Origin: Adineta ricciae
Taxonomy: Eukaryota; Rotifera; Eurotatoria; Adinetida; Adinetidae
Reading direction: 5' to 3'
Length of the DNA stretch: 64,000 bases
Assembly: GCA_905250025.1 (NCBI GenBank)
Contig: CAJNOJ010000004.1
Span: 496,001-560,000, forward strand
A program made the translations under genes and the position numbers. The notes under the pieces are model-generated. The model searched no databases and was not told the DNA's origin. It was given only the letters and a program-made list of their open reading frames with translations. Positions 32,235-44,678 of the stretch are shown in pieces. Every line of letters begins with the position of its first letter. Position 1 is the stretch's first letter.

Positions 32235-33841
32235 ATGATGATGCAATTCGAAGATATGCCCAATGAATTATGTCTCAAGATCTTTTCCTATTTGAATACT
32301 CCTGATCTGTTTCGATCATTTTCGAATTTAAACATTCGTTTCGATGGTCTTCTGTATACTTCTACTGAACAAGTTCAATTACCTGAAAATACACAATTTC
32401 CATGGTTAGTACAATTGATACCCCAAATCGAATCGAATATCCAGAAAATTTTTCTCAGTGAAAAATATTTAAGATTTATATTCCAGAAGCAATGGTCTTT
32501 TTCTAAACTCCGCTATATTCAAATTCAACGTAAAGAATGGACAATGGGTTTAAAGTTTCTCAATGAACCTTATCTTAATGTCCTGCTTCAATCGTTAAAC
32601 GTTCTTCGCAGCTCTAACTTGGCTGTAAAAAACTTCATTCCCCATTTGGAAATAAACACCAACGAGGTAAAGTGAAAGAATAATACTAATAAGCATTTTA
32701 GATTTCTATTTAGATTTCCGCATATAAGCCATCTTATGTGTTATGTCCATTTATTAAATATTTATCGCTTAATGGATGCACAGAAACAGCTTTACATGGT
32801 ATTCTACGTTGTACACCAATGTTAACTCGTTTGAAACTATCGTATACAACGTTCGATAATAGCGTTCATTGGAGTGACATAAATCTGACTTTAGTCGACT
32901 TAGATATTCGAAGAGTTAATACATGTGATTTAAGATTTGTGTCGCAAATAATTCATGGATGCCAAGCATCACTCAAAAAATGTCGTATTGAAATGTCTAG
33001 TTTAGAGAAAATTCATGGAAATTGTATCGATCAAATATTTGGATCATGCACATCATTAAGACAGTTTGAATTCTGCTTCGAATACCATAGTTCGAACGAA
33101 CTCAAGAAAGCTAATTTCGATACACTCAAAAATGAATGGCGTCTTAATTGGTATCATTTCAATATTTATATTCAATTCAATATTTTGACTTCTAACATAG
33201 TAGTCGTTTCAATGCCATGCAGATATCCATTTCAATTTCAAAACAATCTATGCGGTTGGTGTATAGCAAATTCTGATCAACACTCGTCGAGTCTTCGTTT
33301 TACTAATACCAATCAAATCCATCTTACAAACACAATGAAGCAACTAATCAGTCTGGAATACTTAATGTCACTCAATGAAATATTTACTTCGCCTAATCAA
33401 ACATTACAGTTCAATTATTGTGGATTAGACGGGGTAGAGACCTTGTTGTATATGGTGAGGAAATCTCAATGTTTCAACTTTAATCTCTTTCTCCTTTCTG
33501 TCTTCTAGTTCATGGAAGATCGATCGATTTCACCAGTTCTACCTCGAGTTCGTGAATTTGTTGTGAGCTCAGGGCAAAATGTCGGGCCGATTGTGTTATG
33601 CGTTTGGATTCTTCTTATGCCAAATTTACAAGTATTAAATCTGACGAAATTGAACACCGATACTCAAGCAGGCTTAATTCAAGAATTATTGATTAACATA
33701 GATGACAATAAACAACTCAGATCTATATTTGAATCAGTTCCTAAAATGGTTCTTTTGAAAAGGTCTGATGACAAATCTCCGACGCCGATAGGTCTGATAG
33801 CACAGTTCAAAAGTGTTTTTGTCCATGCTGATGTTCGATGA
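32235..33841 (+). CDS. F-box protein with leucine-rich-like repeats
   Basis: Exons 32235-32666, 32714-33454 and 33509-33841 join in phase for 501 residues. The start MMMQFEDMPNELCLKIFSYL is a canonical F-box, the Skp1-binding motif of SCF ubiquitin ligases. The rest has irregular leucine-rich segments (IKYLSLNGC; MLTRLKLSYT; LQVLNLTKL), a likely substrate-binding solenoid. An upstream in-frame ATG at 32181 is possible, but the F-box and a possible 5' intron favour 32235. Many similar F-box genes occur in bdelloids (recollection). Substrate unknown. Confidence 0.8.
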
Positions 33842-34159
33842 TGCATAATATGAGTCATGAACATGGAACGCATAATTGCATGTAGTTTTTATTTTTATAT
33901 TTGTTTGTTCTTGAAGATGTAAACTGGAAATCTTTTTTTCGCATCAGTCTTCATTTTTTACAGAAATAATTCAGATAGAGAAGGAAGCACTAGCTATGTA
34001 CAGTGAAATAATGTCAAACTAGATCGGACTGTAAGATAATTGAAATGCTCCACTAACTTCGTTATGGACTCAATTCTTTCCACTTAAATCTCAAATTCGA
34101 AGTTACACTTTTAATATGATTCAAAAACTGACAGCTAGTTAAAGATCAACTTTATTCAG

Positions 34160-34340
34160 CGAAATTCATAAACAAAATAGATGGAAATCCAAGAATCTTA
34201 CTCCATTAGGAAAGTATGACTATCAAAGACTATCACAAGCAGATTATGATATCATAAAGTCGTCAATTTTAGACGAGGATTATGTGACGGTGCTCAGAGA
34301 ATCAATTTCGAATGTGTTTGATTTTCATCGAACATTCTGA
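34160..34340 (+). CDS. Possible orphan exon upstream of the ART pseudogene
   Basis: After an acceptor-like tttattcag an open stretch of 59 codons runs to TGA (EIHKQNRWKSKN; DYDIIKSSILDED). The composition is protein-like but no partner exon or family was found. It ends 15 bp before the next start codon. Confidence 0.25.
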
Positions 34341-34355
34341 TAGAATAGATTCTAA

Positions 34356-36390
34356 ATGACAATACGTTCTATGAGTGGCGGCAATCGCCGCTCGAAAACG
34401 AATACCAAAAACTCTGAACTGTTTACACTCGTCTGGTTGCATACACCTGTGCAAGAAAGTCTGAAAACTGAAGACAAAGTACGTTCAATCATAAATGAAC
34501 TTGAACAGTTTCAAGATGCAACCGAAAATGGTGAACATATCGAACAGAAATCTTCGCAAGATCGTTTATTTGTCATTGTGAGTGATCAACTCGAACGACA
34601 GTCAGTTCCATGCATTCGTCATTATCATCAAGTTATTTCAATATATGTATATTGTCTGGATAAAACAATCAATGAAGAATGGATGCATCGATATTGGAAA
34701 GTAAACCAAAGGAGAACAGAAGTGTTCTAAGTTTCGGATGTTTTCCAAGTGAAAAACATGGCGACCAATCAGGACGAACTCATCTTTCGAATCAAATTTA
34801 ATAATAAAACTCAGAAAAAAGCGAACGAATTGTTGCCAGTCAATACACTCTTCTTCAAAGATATTGCAGGGAAAACAACTAGACAGTCAATTAGTCTTCA
34901 GTGAGATTCTTCTTGATCGACTAGTACAGATGACAATGAACTCGTCGCTCGTTTAAAAAAGCAGTATAAGGAAAACATGATTGAATTACAGTATCTTGCC
35001 GAGTTTGAGAAAGATTATTCACCAGATCGATTTTTGCATTGGTACACAGTAGAAACATTCTTTTATCGTACCTGAAATGCAAACAACCGGTTATAAGGTC
35101 GATCGAAGTCAATTGATAACCAATGATGAATTAGAAAATCTTCGAGCATCGATTCGACAATTTATCGAGATAAATTCTTTCTTCTCGACGAGCGTACTGT
35201 TTGAGAAAGTGTTGAACTTTCTTCGAGTGTCACTCGATTTCGCAAGATTGATGTTAGTCAACACAGTGTGCACGAAAAATAAGTGGAAGTACTGTTCATG
35301 CTTGGTTCTGTGTTTCGTTTGCAAAGTATTGAATGAAATGATGAGTATCGCATTTGGATGATTCGAATGGAGTTATGCGACGAAAAAAGAGTATGATTCT
35401 AAGCACGTTCTTCATCGATTGAAAGAACAAAATATCGGAAGAGAAGTCAATCTGCGAACTTTCGGAGAAGTTTTGTGGAAATTGGGAAAATTTGATCTGG
35501 CGAAGGAGTATTTCACTCGAGCGATCAAAGAACTTCCGTCAAATGATCCTTTACATGTTTATTTATATAAGAATTTGAGTGAACTCGCTTTGCAGACTGG
35601 TGACCACGAAAAACGTATCGAATATTCTCACAAATCCACGAAATGTATAAGAGAAAATGACGTTATGTTTGATTCAAATGTTGGTAAAAGAATGAAATTC
35701 GCTAGTAAGCTGCAACAACAGACATAAGCGATTGGATCCATTATCTTATGTAATCAATGTAATTGTCAATGAAGAGAAGGATTTTATATCGGTTTTGATC
35801 GAGGGAACAAACGAGCTATGAAATGGGGATGTCAAAGTTAATTAGTCCAACAAATTCTTATCGATGATACAGTTTGTTATGGTATCTGTATGGACAGCAA
35901 GGGATTTATCTACGTTTTCGATATAGCAAAACATGGGGCTAAATGATGGAAGGAAGATGAGAACAAGAAAGGAAATGAACTAAATCAATTTTTAACTGTC
36001 CGATTTTTGTATTTGTTGATGATGATGGAGGTAATGTGTATGTATCAGATCGCGACAACCATCGCGTAGTTAAATGAGTACAAGATGCGAGCAAAAGCAT
36101 TGCAGTTGCTCGTAGACATGGTCAACTTGACGATCAGGACCAATTAAACTCTCGAGAAGGAATACTTGTACATCAACTAAGTCGAGTCTATATCTCAGGT
36201 AGTGGTAACATCGAATCGTAAGCTAATATAACAATGATGAAGAAGGTTCGTTTATTATTGGTAATAACGGAAGAGGAAAAGATGAGAAACCAGTTAAATC
36301 ATCCAACTGGTTTGTCATTTGATTCCAAAGGAAATCTCTACGTTGCTGGCCATTATAATAATTGAATGCAAAAGTTTCTAGTGAATACAG
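34356..36390 (+). pseudogene. Decayed ART-TPR-NHL gene, tandem copy of 36640-39109
   Basis: The copy keeps the order of the intact neighbour. The N-terminal segment (FTLVWLHTPVQESL; VRSIINELEQF; IYVYCLDKT) is followed by broken ART pieces near 35080-35340 (NSFFSTSVLFEK, frame-shifted). A TPR-like block lies at 35419-35727 (FGEVLWKLGKFDLAKEYF). NHL remnants at about 35790-36380 (CYGICMDSKGFIYVFD) hold many stops. Similarity to the intact gene is obvious along the whole length, so this is a duplicated copy that has lost function. Confidence 0.8.
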
Positions 36391-36639
36391 AATAGAATTT
36401 TCATCAATCGCTCTTTCACATGTCAAGTAGTTGAGAAAATTTTTTGTTCTGTATGTGTGAATATGGTGTTGTGTCTTGATTACTTGAAACACATTCTTCT
36501 CTTCTACTTTTCGATTCTGTTTACTGCAATGTAACTATGAGCAAGCAGTCGTGCAGTTGAAATATAAACAGAAAAGCAAAAAACACGACAGTCTGCACCT
36601 ACTTTGCAAACACCCGGACCATAAACTGTTACATTTATC

Positions 36640-39109
36640 ATGACGACGACTACTGCGTTCTCCAGTAGAAATCTCTCTGCGAAAGCTGATCTGCATAAAC
36701 AGCTTGAGTCCTATTGTCTTGTTTGGCTTGACGCAAGTGTCCATGAAAACGCCGAAATCGAAGATAAACTGCGTTGTGTGATAGATCAACTTGAAAAATT
36801 TGACAACGCTAAAGAATGTCAAGAATACATCGAACAAAGGTCTCGAACTGATCGCATCATACTTATCGTCAGTGGTCAATTCGGCAAACAACTAATCCCG
36901 ATAATTCACAAACTCCGACAAGTTCTTTCCGTCTATGTCTATTGTATCGACCAAACAAATCACGAGCAATGGGCTAACCAATACTCTAAAGTAAATATTT
37001 CGTGCAAAAATACTTGACCATGGATTTTCTTACGTTCTGTAGATCAAAGGTGTTTTCACCAAACTCTGTGATCTGCTTTCACGCATTGCATCGGATCATA
37101 ATATACAGAAGAAGATCGAAGATCCACTACCGATTTGCATTTTCAATTTCGACACGAATGTTGATCAAAGCATAACCATCGGTAACGATCAATTCGTTTT
37201 CATTCAAACATATCTCGATTTATTGCTACGACTAAACTCCAACGAAAATGATCGAATCGAATTAATCAATCGTCTAAGAAAACAATTCAAAGATAATCCA
37301 ACCGAATTAAATCACATCTTCGAATTCGAACAAAGTTATTCACCCGATCAAGCATTGCAATGGTATACAAAGAAAACATTTTTCTATAAAACTTTGAATG
37401 CAGCATTGCGGCACGAGAACCTACATATGATATTTCTATACCGTTCGTATATCTTGGATATCTATCGTCAGTTAGAAGACAATCAAGTCCAACACATTCT
37501 CAAAGTTTATCGTGGACAAATGATAACGAAACATGAATTGGAAATTTTACGAAAGTCCATCGATCAGTTTATTTGTGTCAATTCATTTTTTTCAACAAGT
37601 CGTTTGTATAACGAAGCATTTGCATTTCTTCGTTCGTCGACTAATCTCGAACGAGTAATGTTCGAGATCGAAGCTGATCCGATGAGAGACGGTATCAAAG
37701 TATTCGCTGATATTCGTAAATATAGTGTTTATGCAAAGGAAGCGGAAGTGCTGTTCATGATTGGTTCAGTATTTCGAGTGAAAAGCGTTATTCGTAATCA
37801 CGAGGATAATAAATGGTTGATTAAATTGAACTTGTCCAATGAAGAAGAATATGATCCGAAGGGCATTTATAAGAAAATGAAACAGAAGAATTCCAAAGGA
37901 GAAATCGACCTTCGAACTGTTGCACAATTCTTGTTGAAAAATGGAAAAGTCGATTTAGCAAAGAAGTACTTTATTCGGTCAATCAACGAAGCGTCAATTG
38001 ATGATCCACAATGCGCCGATTTATATGATGATCTTAGTCGACTTGCATCGAAAGCATGTGACTATGATAAGAGTTTTCAGTATTTACGAAAATCGATTAA
38101 ATGTAAACAGCAGACGAACGCTTCAACGGCAGGAAAATCACTCAAATCGACGAGTAAATTCATCGATTGATTTTTCGTTAACATATTTTTTCTTCTGTTA
38201 GAACAGCTGAAATGGAAACCAAATGGAATCAACATTACTGGTGAGAGTAAAGTTGGAGTTGCACTTTCGCATCCGTTTGGAATTTTCGTCACTAAACTCA
38301 AAAGCGTTTATATCGCTGATTGGGGTAATGACCGTATTGTTCGATGGAAATGTGGTTCGACCCTTGGTGAAATCGTCGTCGCCGGAAATGGTTTTGGAAA
38401 TCGACTCGATCAGTTGTCGAATGTCACAGATTTAGTTGTAGATGAAAAAACTAGTTCGTATATCATTTGTGATCGAGGGAACAAAAGAGTCGTACGATGG
38501 TTTGATCGTAGTGAAACAAATCAACAAATTGTTCTTAATAATATTGCTTGCTATGGTATCTGTATGGATAGCAAAGGATTTATCTACGTTTCCGATACAG
38601 AAAAACATGAAGTTAAACGATGGAAAGAAGGTGAAAAAGAAGGCATTGTTGTCGCAGGTGGGAACGAGAAAGGCAACGAACTGAAGCAACTTAATTGTCC
38701 GACTTTTGTATTTGTTGATGATGATGCCAGTTTGTATATATCAGATCGCGACAATCATCGCGTGGTGAAATGGGTGCAAGATGCGAGCGAAGGCATTGTT
38801 GTAGCTGGTGGTAACGATTGTGGAAAAGATTTGAAACAATTATGTTTTCCCGAAGGGATAGTTGTTGATGCATTAGGCCATGTCTATGTCTCAGATTATG
38901 GTAATAATCGTGTGGTACGCTGGTGTGAAGGTGATAAGAATGGTTCGATTATTGTTAATGGTACTGGTGTTGAAAGGGACGCAAACCAGTTTTATCATCC
39001 GTCTGGTCTATCACTGGACAACGAAAATAATCTGTATGTTGTCGATCAATTTAACAATCGAGTACAAAAATATGAACTTGATCTTGAAGATATTTGTACA
39101 ACAAATTGA
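36640..39109 (+). CDS. Mono-ADP-ribosyltransferase fused to TPR and NHL propeller
   Basis: Exons 36640-36990, 37043-38153 and 38202-39109 join in phase for 789 residues. Residues 1-117 are an N-terminal domain of unknown fold shared with the decayed copy. Residues about 180-375 are an animal-type ART (R-S-E class): VYRGQ near 271-275, NSFFSTS near 298-304 and the EAE pair near 349-351, fitting an arginine-specific mono-ADP-ribosyltransferase. Residues about 395-470 hold TPR-like helices (LLKNGKVDLAKKYF). From about 490 an NHL six-bladed propeller follows (VYIADWGNDRIVRW; VYVSDYGNNRVVRW; LYVVDQFNNRVQKY). No signal peptide or membrane helix is seen, so it is probably cytosolic. NHL and TPR domains would recruit the partner or target. 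The intron joining the parts is 38154-38201. Confidence 0.8.
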
Positions 39110-39410
39110 CTTCTATTTTTATTTTGATCGATATGTTGTAATCTTTGAGCTTTACAATTCCTTTTTATTATTTCATCTTTTTTCGTCACTCATAATTTTT
39201 GAAATAGGAATAGTTGGAGATTGACTTTTTACTTAACATCATCGGAACTTCGAAGAAAACATCTCACTGGTGTCACTTATCACAAAGGTAAAGAGGAAAA
39301 GCCAGTACATATGAATTAAAACCGTTGTATGAAAAGAAAAATGAATCTTAATGAAATTTATTTCAGTTCTCGAATAATAAATTCAAAAATTTCATCAAAA
39401 AAAATAAATC
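39110..39410. other. Spacer between ART fusion and EF-hand genes
   Basis: Convergent 3' ends; AT-rich, with no coding signal. Confidence 0.4.
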
Positions 39411-39902
39411 TCATAGATGATTACAGATGATATCTCGACCAATACCTTTCAAGATCAAGGAACGAAATTCATCATAGGTCAAATTCCCATCTGCATTTAT
39501 GTCAACTTTTCGAATGTAACTTCTCAATGCATCACTTGTGACATACTGATTGATTGTCGTCAAAAATACACTAAGTTCTTCAATATGAATAAAACCTGAT
39601 CGATCGCGATCGAGAATATCAAAAGCCTTTTCTAATTCGAATTGATCGTAGTGTCCCATAACAAACGGTCGTAAAACTAAGATAAAATCATCGAACGATA
39701 GAGCATCGATTGCACGCGTTATGAGCTGATTGTATTGATCACGTTTTATGTTGGCAGTGTAGGCTCGTATACGTCGCTCTTTTTTACTTGTCACACCAAG
39801 AGAAACAGCTTCATTGGTAACTTCTTCAAATTCATAATCTATTTCATTGATTTGACCGAATTGTCGCGTAATCGTTTCAGTAACTGTAAATTCCAAATTC
39901 AT
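39411..39902 (-). CDS. Calmodulin-like EF-hand protein
   Basis: This single-exon ORF of 163 residues begins MNLEFTVTETI. Two EF-hand loops are visible in the C-terminal half, DRDRSGFIHIEE and DINADGNLTYDE, both with the acidic positions for calcium binding. The N-terminal half is charged and lacks clear loops, though LSFDDFILVLRPF may be the exit helix of a degenerate hand. It looks like a calcium sensor with one active lobe. The partner is unknown. Confidence 0.8.
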   Translation of the reverse strand: MNLEFTVTETITRQFGQINEIDYEFEEVTNEAVSLGVTSKKERRIRAYTANIKRDQYNQLITRAIDALSFDDFILVLRPFVMGHYDQFELEKAFDILDRDRSGFIHIEELSVFLTTINQYVTSDALRSYIRKVDINADGNLTYDEFRSLILKGIGRDIICNHL

Positions 39903-40438
39903 TTTGAAGGTGTACTACTGGTGATGCAGGTACCTATTCGAGAACAACTAACCGTAAATAGTGGATGAAACATGTCGACGTAGGTTTTGCTTTGGCCATA
40001 TAGATGTTTCGTTAGATAAGAGCGTTTTCTTATCATTATCTTTGCGACAACGCCGACAAAGGAATTCGACTTTTTTTTTCTTACACATCTACCTGAAAAA
40101 CAGAGATGTAAACACATGTCTCAGAAAAGATAAATTTATGTCTTAAAACCCCTTGTTTGGTGACACAACAAGATTGGATGTTTAAAATAAGCATTTTACT
40201 TGATTAGTTCTTGTTTTTCTCTTCATGGTTATGACATATAAATATGATAGGTATGCTTCACAGCTCATTAGATTGCTGTCAAAAGCAAGAGAAATCCGGA
40301 TGATCTATCACAATTGACAAGTTTGATATATAAAATGATTGTAAGCAGATTATGTTACCGGATTTTCAAATTCAGTTAGAGCAAAGATATATTCTCAAGA
40401 TTTTTCACTAATCAACATTCAAACATTAGTGCAATCCA
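39903..40438. other. Gap with a TATA-like site before the 7TM gene
   Basis: A tatataaaat at 40327-40336 lies about 105 bp upstream of the 7TM ATG at 40439 and could be its core promoter. Short ORFs on both strands here look like chance. Confidence 0.35.
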
Positions 40439-41444
40439 ATGTCGCTCACGTTTCTTACCCAGCAGTTTTATATTTACATCGGTTTTTTTCTCATTGTGAC
40501 CGGAGTCTTTGGCTCACTATTCAATATTACAGTTTTTCTTAGTCTGAAAACATTCCGACAGAACACGTCTGTGTTCTATTTAACAATCATGTCGTTTGTT
40601 AATATTGGCCAATTGTTATTCGGTTTATTTTCTCGAGTACTGATCTCTGGATTTGCAATCGACTGGAGTGCTACATCAATTGTTTTCTGTAAACTTCGAC
40701 TAACTTTACTTAATCTGTGTTCATTAGTTTCCTATACTTGCTTATGTTTGGCTATATTTGACCAATATCTAGCCACATCGACACGTCCACGTTGGCAGCA
40801 ATGGAGTAGTTTGAAAACAGCTTATCGTTTAACATTGCTATTCACTTTCATTTGGATTCTCCATCTCATTCCGTATCCAATATTCTTACAACATGTTACA
40901 TCACGTACGACAGGCAAAACGGTGTGCAGTGTCATAAACGATGCTGTGTCCGTGTATCGAAATTACTATGTTACTCTTGTTTTGGTTGGTTATTTGCCGG
41001 ATATAATCACTGTTGTGTTCGGTGTCTTAGCTTACAACAATATACGACAAATAGCCTATCGCACCTTACCACTGGTTCGTCGAGAGTTAGACAAACAGTT
41101 AACGGTGATGGTTTTTGCACAAGTTATTGTCAATTTAGTGACTAATACTCCATGTGTTACGATGATTGCTATTACATACTCAATGGGGACGATTCAAGAT
41201 TCATCTGTTTTAGAAATTACACAATTTGTGAGCAATGCGACAACCATCATCTTCTATTCGTACTTTTCGGTAAGAATATCGATTTTGCGGCTTGAATCAA
41301 CTGATTTTTTTCTAGAGTTCATTCTATATTTATATATGTGTATCTGAACGATTCCGTCGGCAATTTATTTATGTTATTTCGCAAATGCATCCATACCGAT
41401 GGCAACAACAAATAAAGCCAAACAATCAAATTGTTCCAACATAA
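40439..41444 (+). CDS. Rhodopsin-like 7TM receptor
   Basis: Exons 40439-41269 and 41316-41444 join in phase 0 for 319 residues. Helix 1 has GVFGSLFNITVFLSL, helix 2 AFYLTIMS-type VFYLTIMSFVN, helix 3 ends CLAIFDQYLATS (DQY in place of DRY), and helix 7 is followed by YFSSSFYIYICVSERFRRQ. Asn in helix 1 and the DQY motif fit an invertebrate peptide-receptor-like rhodopsin-class group that is large in bdelloids (recollection). The second exon supplies the cytoplasmic tail. Ligand unknown. Confidence 0.85.
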
Positions 41445-41499
41445 CATAGGGGTACTTTCCGTTACTGAAGAAAAAAGTATTCCGTTTTTCAATGTGCAT

Positions 41500-42330
41500 T
41501 AGGTACAGTCAAAGATCGATAGAGTTCGACAAATCGGAATTCTGCATTGTAATTTTTCGATAGTAGAATAAAAACAGAGCAAATCAACATTATTCGGACA
41601 TATCAAATGAAATGGGTTGAGAGATACAACCATGGTGTACGCACTGGTCGCATACATCCGTAATTGAAAGAGATGATTAAACGAGGAAATGTTAACAACG
41701 TGAATATGAACGGTGCTGATCGAATACGTTGATAACGACATAACTGTTTTTTGTAAATGTTCTTGATAAGTCTAATCGGGCCACACAATTATTCGTCGAC
41801 GAGCTATTTTTCTAATGATACATATGAAAGTGATTAAACTGATCAGAAAGGAAGAATTATACCTTTGAATCGATGAGATGTATTGGACCGGGCACCAACT
41901 TCGCTGTTCGTCATCATCAAAGTCATCGATCACTGTGAATCCCATATCTTGTTGCCTGTCGACTCTTCCATCGATTGAGATGCATTGTTTGTTTTATGCT
42001 TACTATTCGCTCAATGGCTACACACGTATGCAGCCATTTTGTGAAAGAATCAAATGACAAGATTTCATTATTAATATCAGAATTGTGCACGTTAATCTAA
42101 TCGATGAAGCGAATAGATATATATATTTACGCCCACTGGTCGAGTTTTCTCTTGATAGAACACCATTGACTAAACCAATGACAAGTAGAATATCATTGAT
42201 GACAGTACTTATTTGAAGAATCGGAAAGCTATCCATTTCGATGGACAATACTGCATAGTGCTTTACAGTCCTTATTTCTGAATGCCAATCTATTGGAATA
42301 CAATGCATAGTGAAGCGCTTGTTCACAGTA
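41500..42330 (-). pseudogene. Decayed 7TM receptor of another group
   Basis: Several pieces in different frames follow a 7TM order on the minus strand. The helix 1-2 region is ILLVIGLVNGVLS, then KYIYLFASSIRLTCTILILI. A VAIERIVSI helix 3 end lies at about 42000-41975, and a helix 5-6 region (FPRLIISFNYGCM; TPWLYLSTHF) at about 41680-41600. The frame changes at least three times, so it is not functional. The group differs from both intact 7TM types. Confidence 0.65.
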
Positions 42331-43226
42331 AATATTATTCAGATGAGGAAATGAAGTCAGCATAATTTCTCATTAATTCTTTATCTCGTTGATTTGAACA
42401 AAACTCACGACGAACTGAAACAAATGCATAATTTATTTATTTACTATCCGCACATTGAAAAGTCTTTGGAGAGCACCTAATACATTATTGGCATCGGTAT
42501 TCACTACGCTCATTACAATACGTAGTTTTGAATTGATCACACTATCGCTCATCTTCTCTATTGATGCAGTTAATGTTCCCATCGCATATTTCACGTCAAT
42601 CAAGACAAAGAGACCGATTTTGATGACAACATCCATCCTTTCTACTTGATCGATTTGTGCAAACCAACTAAGCAACTATTCGCTAGTAATACCTACTCAT
42701 CTTAGTGCATCAAAATGCATGGTTTACAGGACGTTCTCCTTGGAAACTGTATGCAAGTCACCGTTGAAGTCAACCCGTTGGCAATAAACTATCAGATGAC
42801 ACTCATGACGACGATGTGATCCACTTTCCTTACTACTATCAATTAAATACATATATAAACAGCATCGTTCGGTTGAAAGTCATTGTCAATTAGTGACATT
42901 ATTAGAGACGATAAAAGGGTGTCACTTTAGTTTTAATGTTTCATGATAGTTGATAAAAACAAACGCATTTCTTTTTACAAAGTATAGCAAATGTTTCGAG
43001 AGGAAAAGCATTGATCATCTCTATTTCGAGTAAACTAGAAACAAATATTTCCTATAAGCATTATTTATTTCTTAATATGAAATAATACACTAATGTCATA
43101 CGCATTCTCAACTGAGAAAAACATGGTATCTGCATAAAAAATGTCATTTCCCAAGATAGTAAAAGATCTGAAGTATGTTCTTGAACTTTGAAGTAGTCAA
43201 ATCACGGTAGAAGAAATTTGTACTAG
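42331..43226. other. Gap with one unassigned minus-strand ORF
   Basis: A minus-strand frame at 42675-42433 (80 codons, TTG first) encodes an amphipathic sequence (KIGLFVLIDVKYAMGTLTASI) that I do not recognise. It could be one exon of a lost gene. The rest of the 900 bp shows nothing. Confidence 0.3.
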
Positions 43227-44281
43227 TTAGTTTTTACACAATGAACCATTGCACGATGCGCGGAATAGATGGCAAATATCGGTACTCGTTTTCGCCCGTC
43301 TTGGTAACATATTTACTGGATTGAGCCCCAGAATTACATGCCAGAGATGCTCAAAACTTCCACCGAACCATTTCGTACCGCCTTTTCCTGGTTGTTCACG
43401 ATCGAGTTCTGTCGTACAATATGGCTCTAGACTTGCACGATAGAGTGCTGTCCATTGTTCGTATGTATAATGTTGAATACGTTCTTTTCTTACATAAAAC
43501 TGTGCACAACATGTAGTTGATATCAGATTATTATCTTTTGGTGTTCTCTTATCGGGATTCAACTGTGCTTCGGCATCAAAACCGAAAAAAGTTAATAAAC
43601 GTGCTGCACATTTGTACATTAAGCCGATATTATCCTTCGGGTCGCGACTCCATATGGACCACGGTCGATCTTGAATCCAAAAAGTATTGATATTGGCATA
43701 ATAAACATCATCGCGAACACATTGAGCTGCTTCAATCGGATGTGGCGAGTGTGCATGAGGATTACCATGAAGAAATAACATCTTATCAGGTAAATCATAA
43801 TAATAATCATAAATAAATTTTAAATAAACACCGGCTTCTTCATGTACATTTTGGCAGTAGGGCCAATCATATGGAACTGTCGAGTTTGGATCAATACGTT
43901 GATATAAGTGAATGTCATAGGACCGAGACGGATTCGGATTGAACAAATCGAGACCGTCACGTATCCAAAGTGGCCAACTTGAACGATCCGCCCAATTGAT
44001 TTCCTTCCATAAAGCTGGAATAACCACCAGTCGATTCTTTTTCCATTTACTACGCATTGTCGATGGTGTAGACAGTGATGAATTCATCATTGAACTTGAA
44101 AACGGGCGGAGAAATACAGTTGATAACATGTGTGAAGATTTCAGGTTACTAATAACCAGCCATATGACAACACCAGAAAGCAGACTAAACACGATGATCC
44201 AATTTGATTTTCTACATAAATATATGTGTAGACAACAAAAATTCGCTCGAAGAATATGATTTACTTGATGGATGATATCAT
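43227..44281 (-). CDS. Membrane-anchored DUF3431-like protein
   Basis: Exon 1 (44281-44265) encodes MISSI and joins across a 53-nt intron to exon 2 (44211-43227) for 333 residues. An N-terminal signal-anchor is followed by a luminal or extracellular domain. It holds VVIPALWKEINW, NVHEEAGVYLKFIYDYYYDLPDKMLFLHGNPHAHSP-type features (quoted here in parts: HEEAGVYLKF; LPDKMLFLHGNPHAHS) and a C-terminal YRASLEPY.W..G.FEHLWHVI stretch. The pattern resembles DUF3431, a family mainly known from fungi, plants and some protists, with a glycosyltransferase-like fold suspected. Activity unknown. It may be transferred, but the family distribution should be checked. Confidence 0.65.
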
Positions 44282-44678
44282 AGTAATATTAGAGAAAACG
44301 CTGTGAAATCTTCCTGCCACAATATACGGAGCAAATGAAAATTTGTATGCGTTGATATACCTTGAAAGAACTATATTAAACCAAGCCTGTAGATTTGAGA
44401 GAATGAACGCATCTTCATTCCTATTGACGGAAAGCTAAGCGTATGTCTGAAATTGATGTCGGATCGAACGTTTGGTGATCATATCTATTTTCTTCTCTAA
44501 TTTAACGCGTTTGAAGCACGATTCAACGATGGAATCAAAAAACGCAACAGTCACTCGCTAACCGCTTTCACGTCTTTTTGCTGTCACAGACGTTACATAG
44601 AGATTGTGCTGGGGTACGATTCATACTAAAAACTATTGCTTTTCTCAACATACATAAGTAATCAAAAGTCGTCAACGA
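44282..44678. other. Intergenic gap before the tRNA-like repeat
   Basis: AT-rich sequence with nothing recognisable. Confidence 0.3.

Noticed and set aside
38170..38223. End of the ART gene at TGA 38168-38170 with a separate NHL gene downstream
   Set aside because: A 48-nt GT..AG intron at 38154-38201 joins the two in phase, so one fusion gene is the simpler reading.
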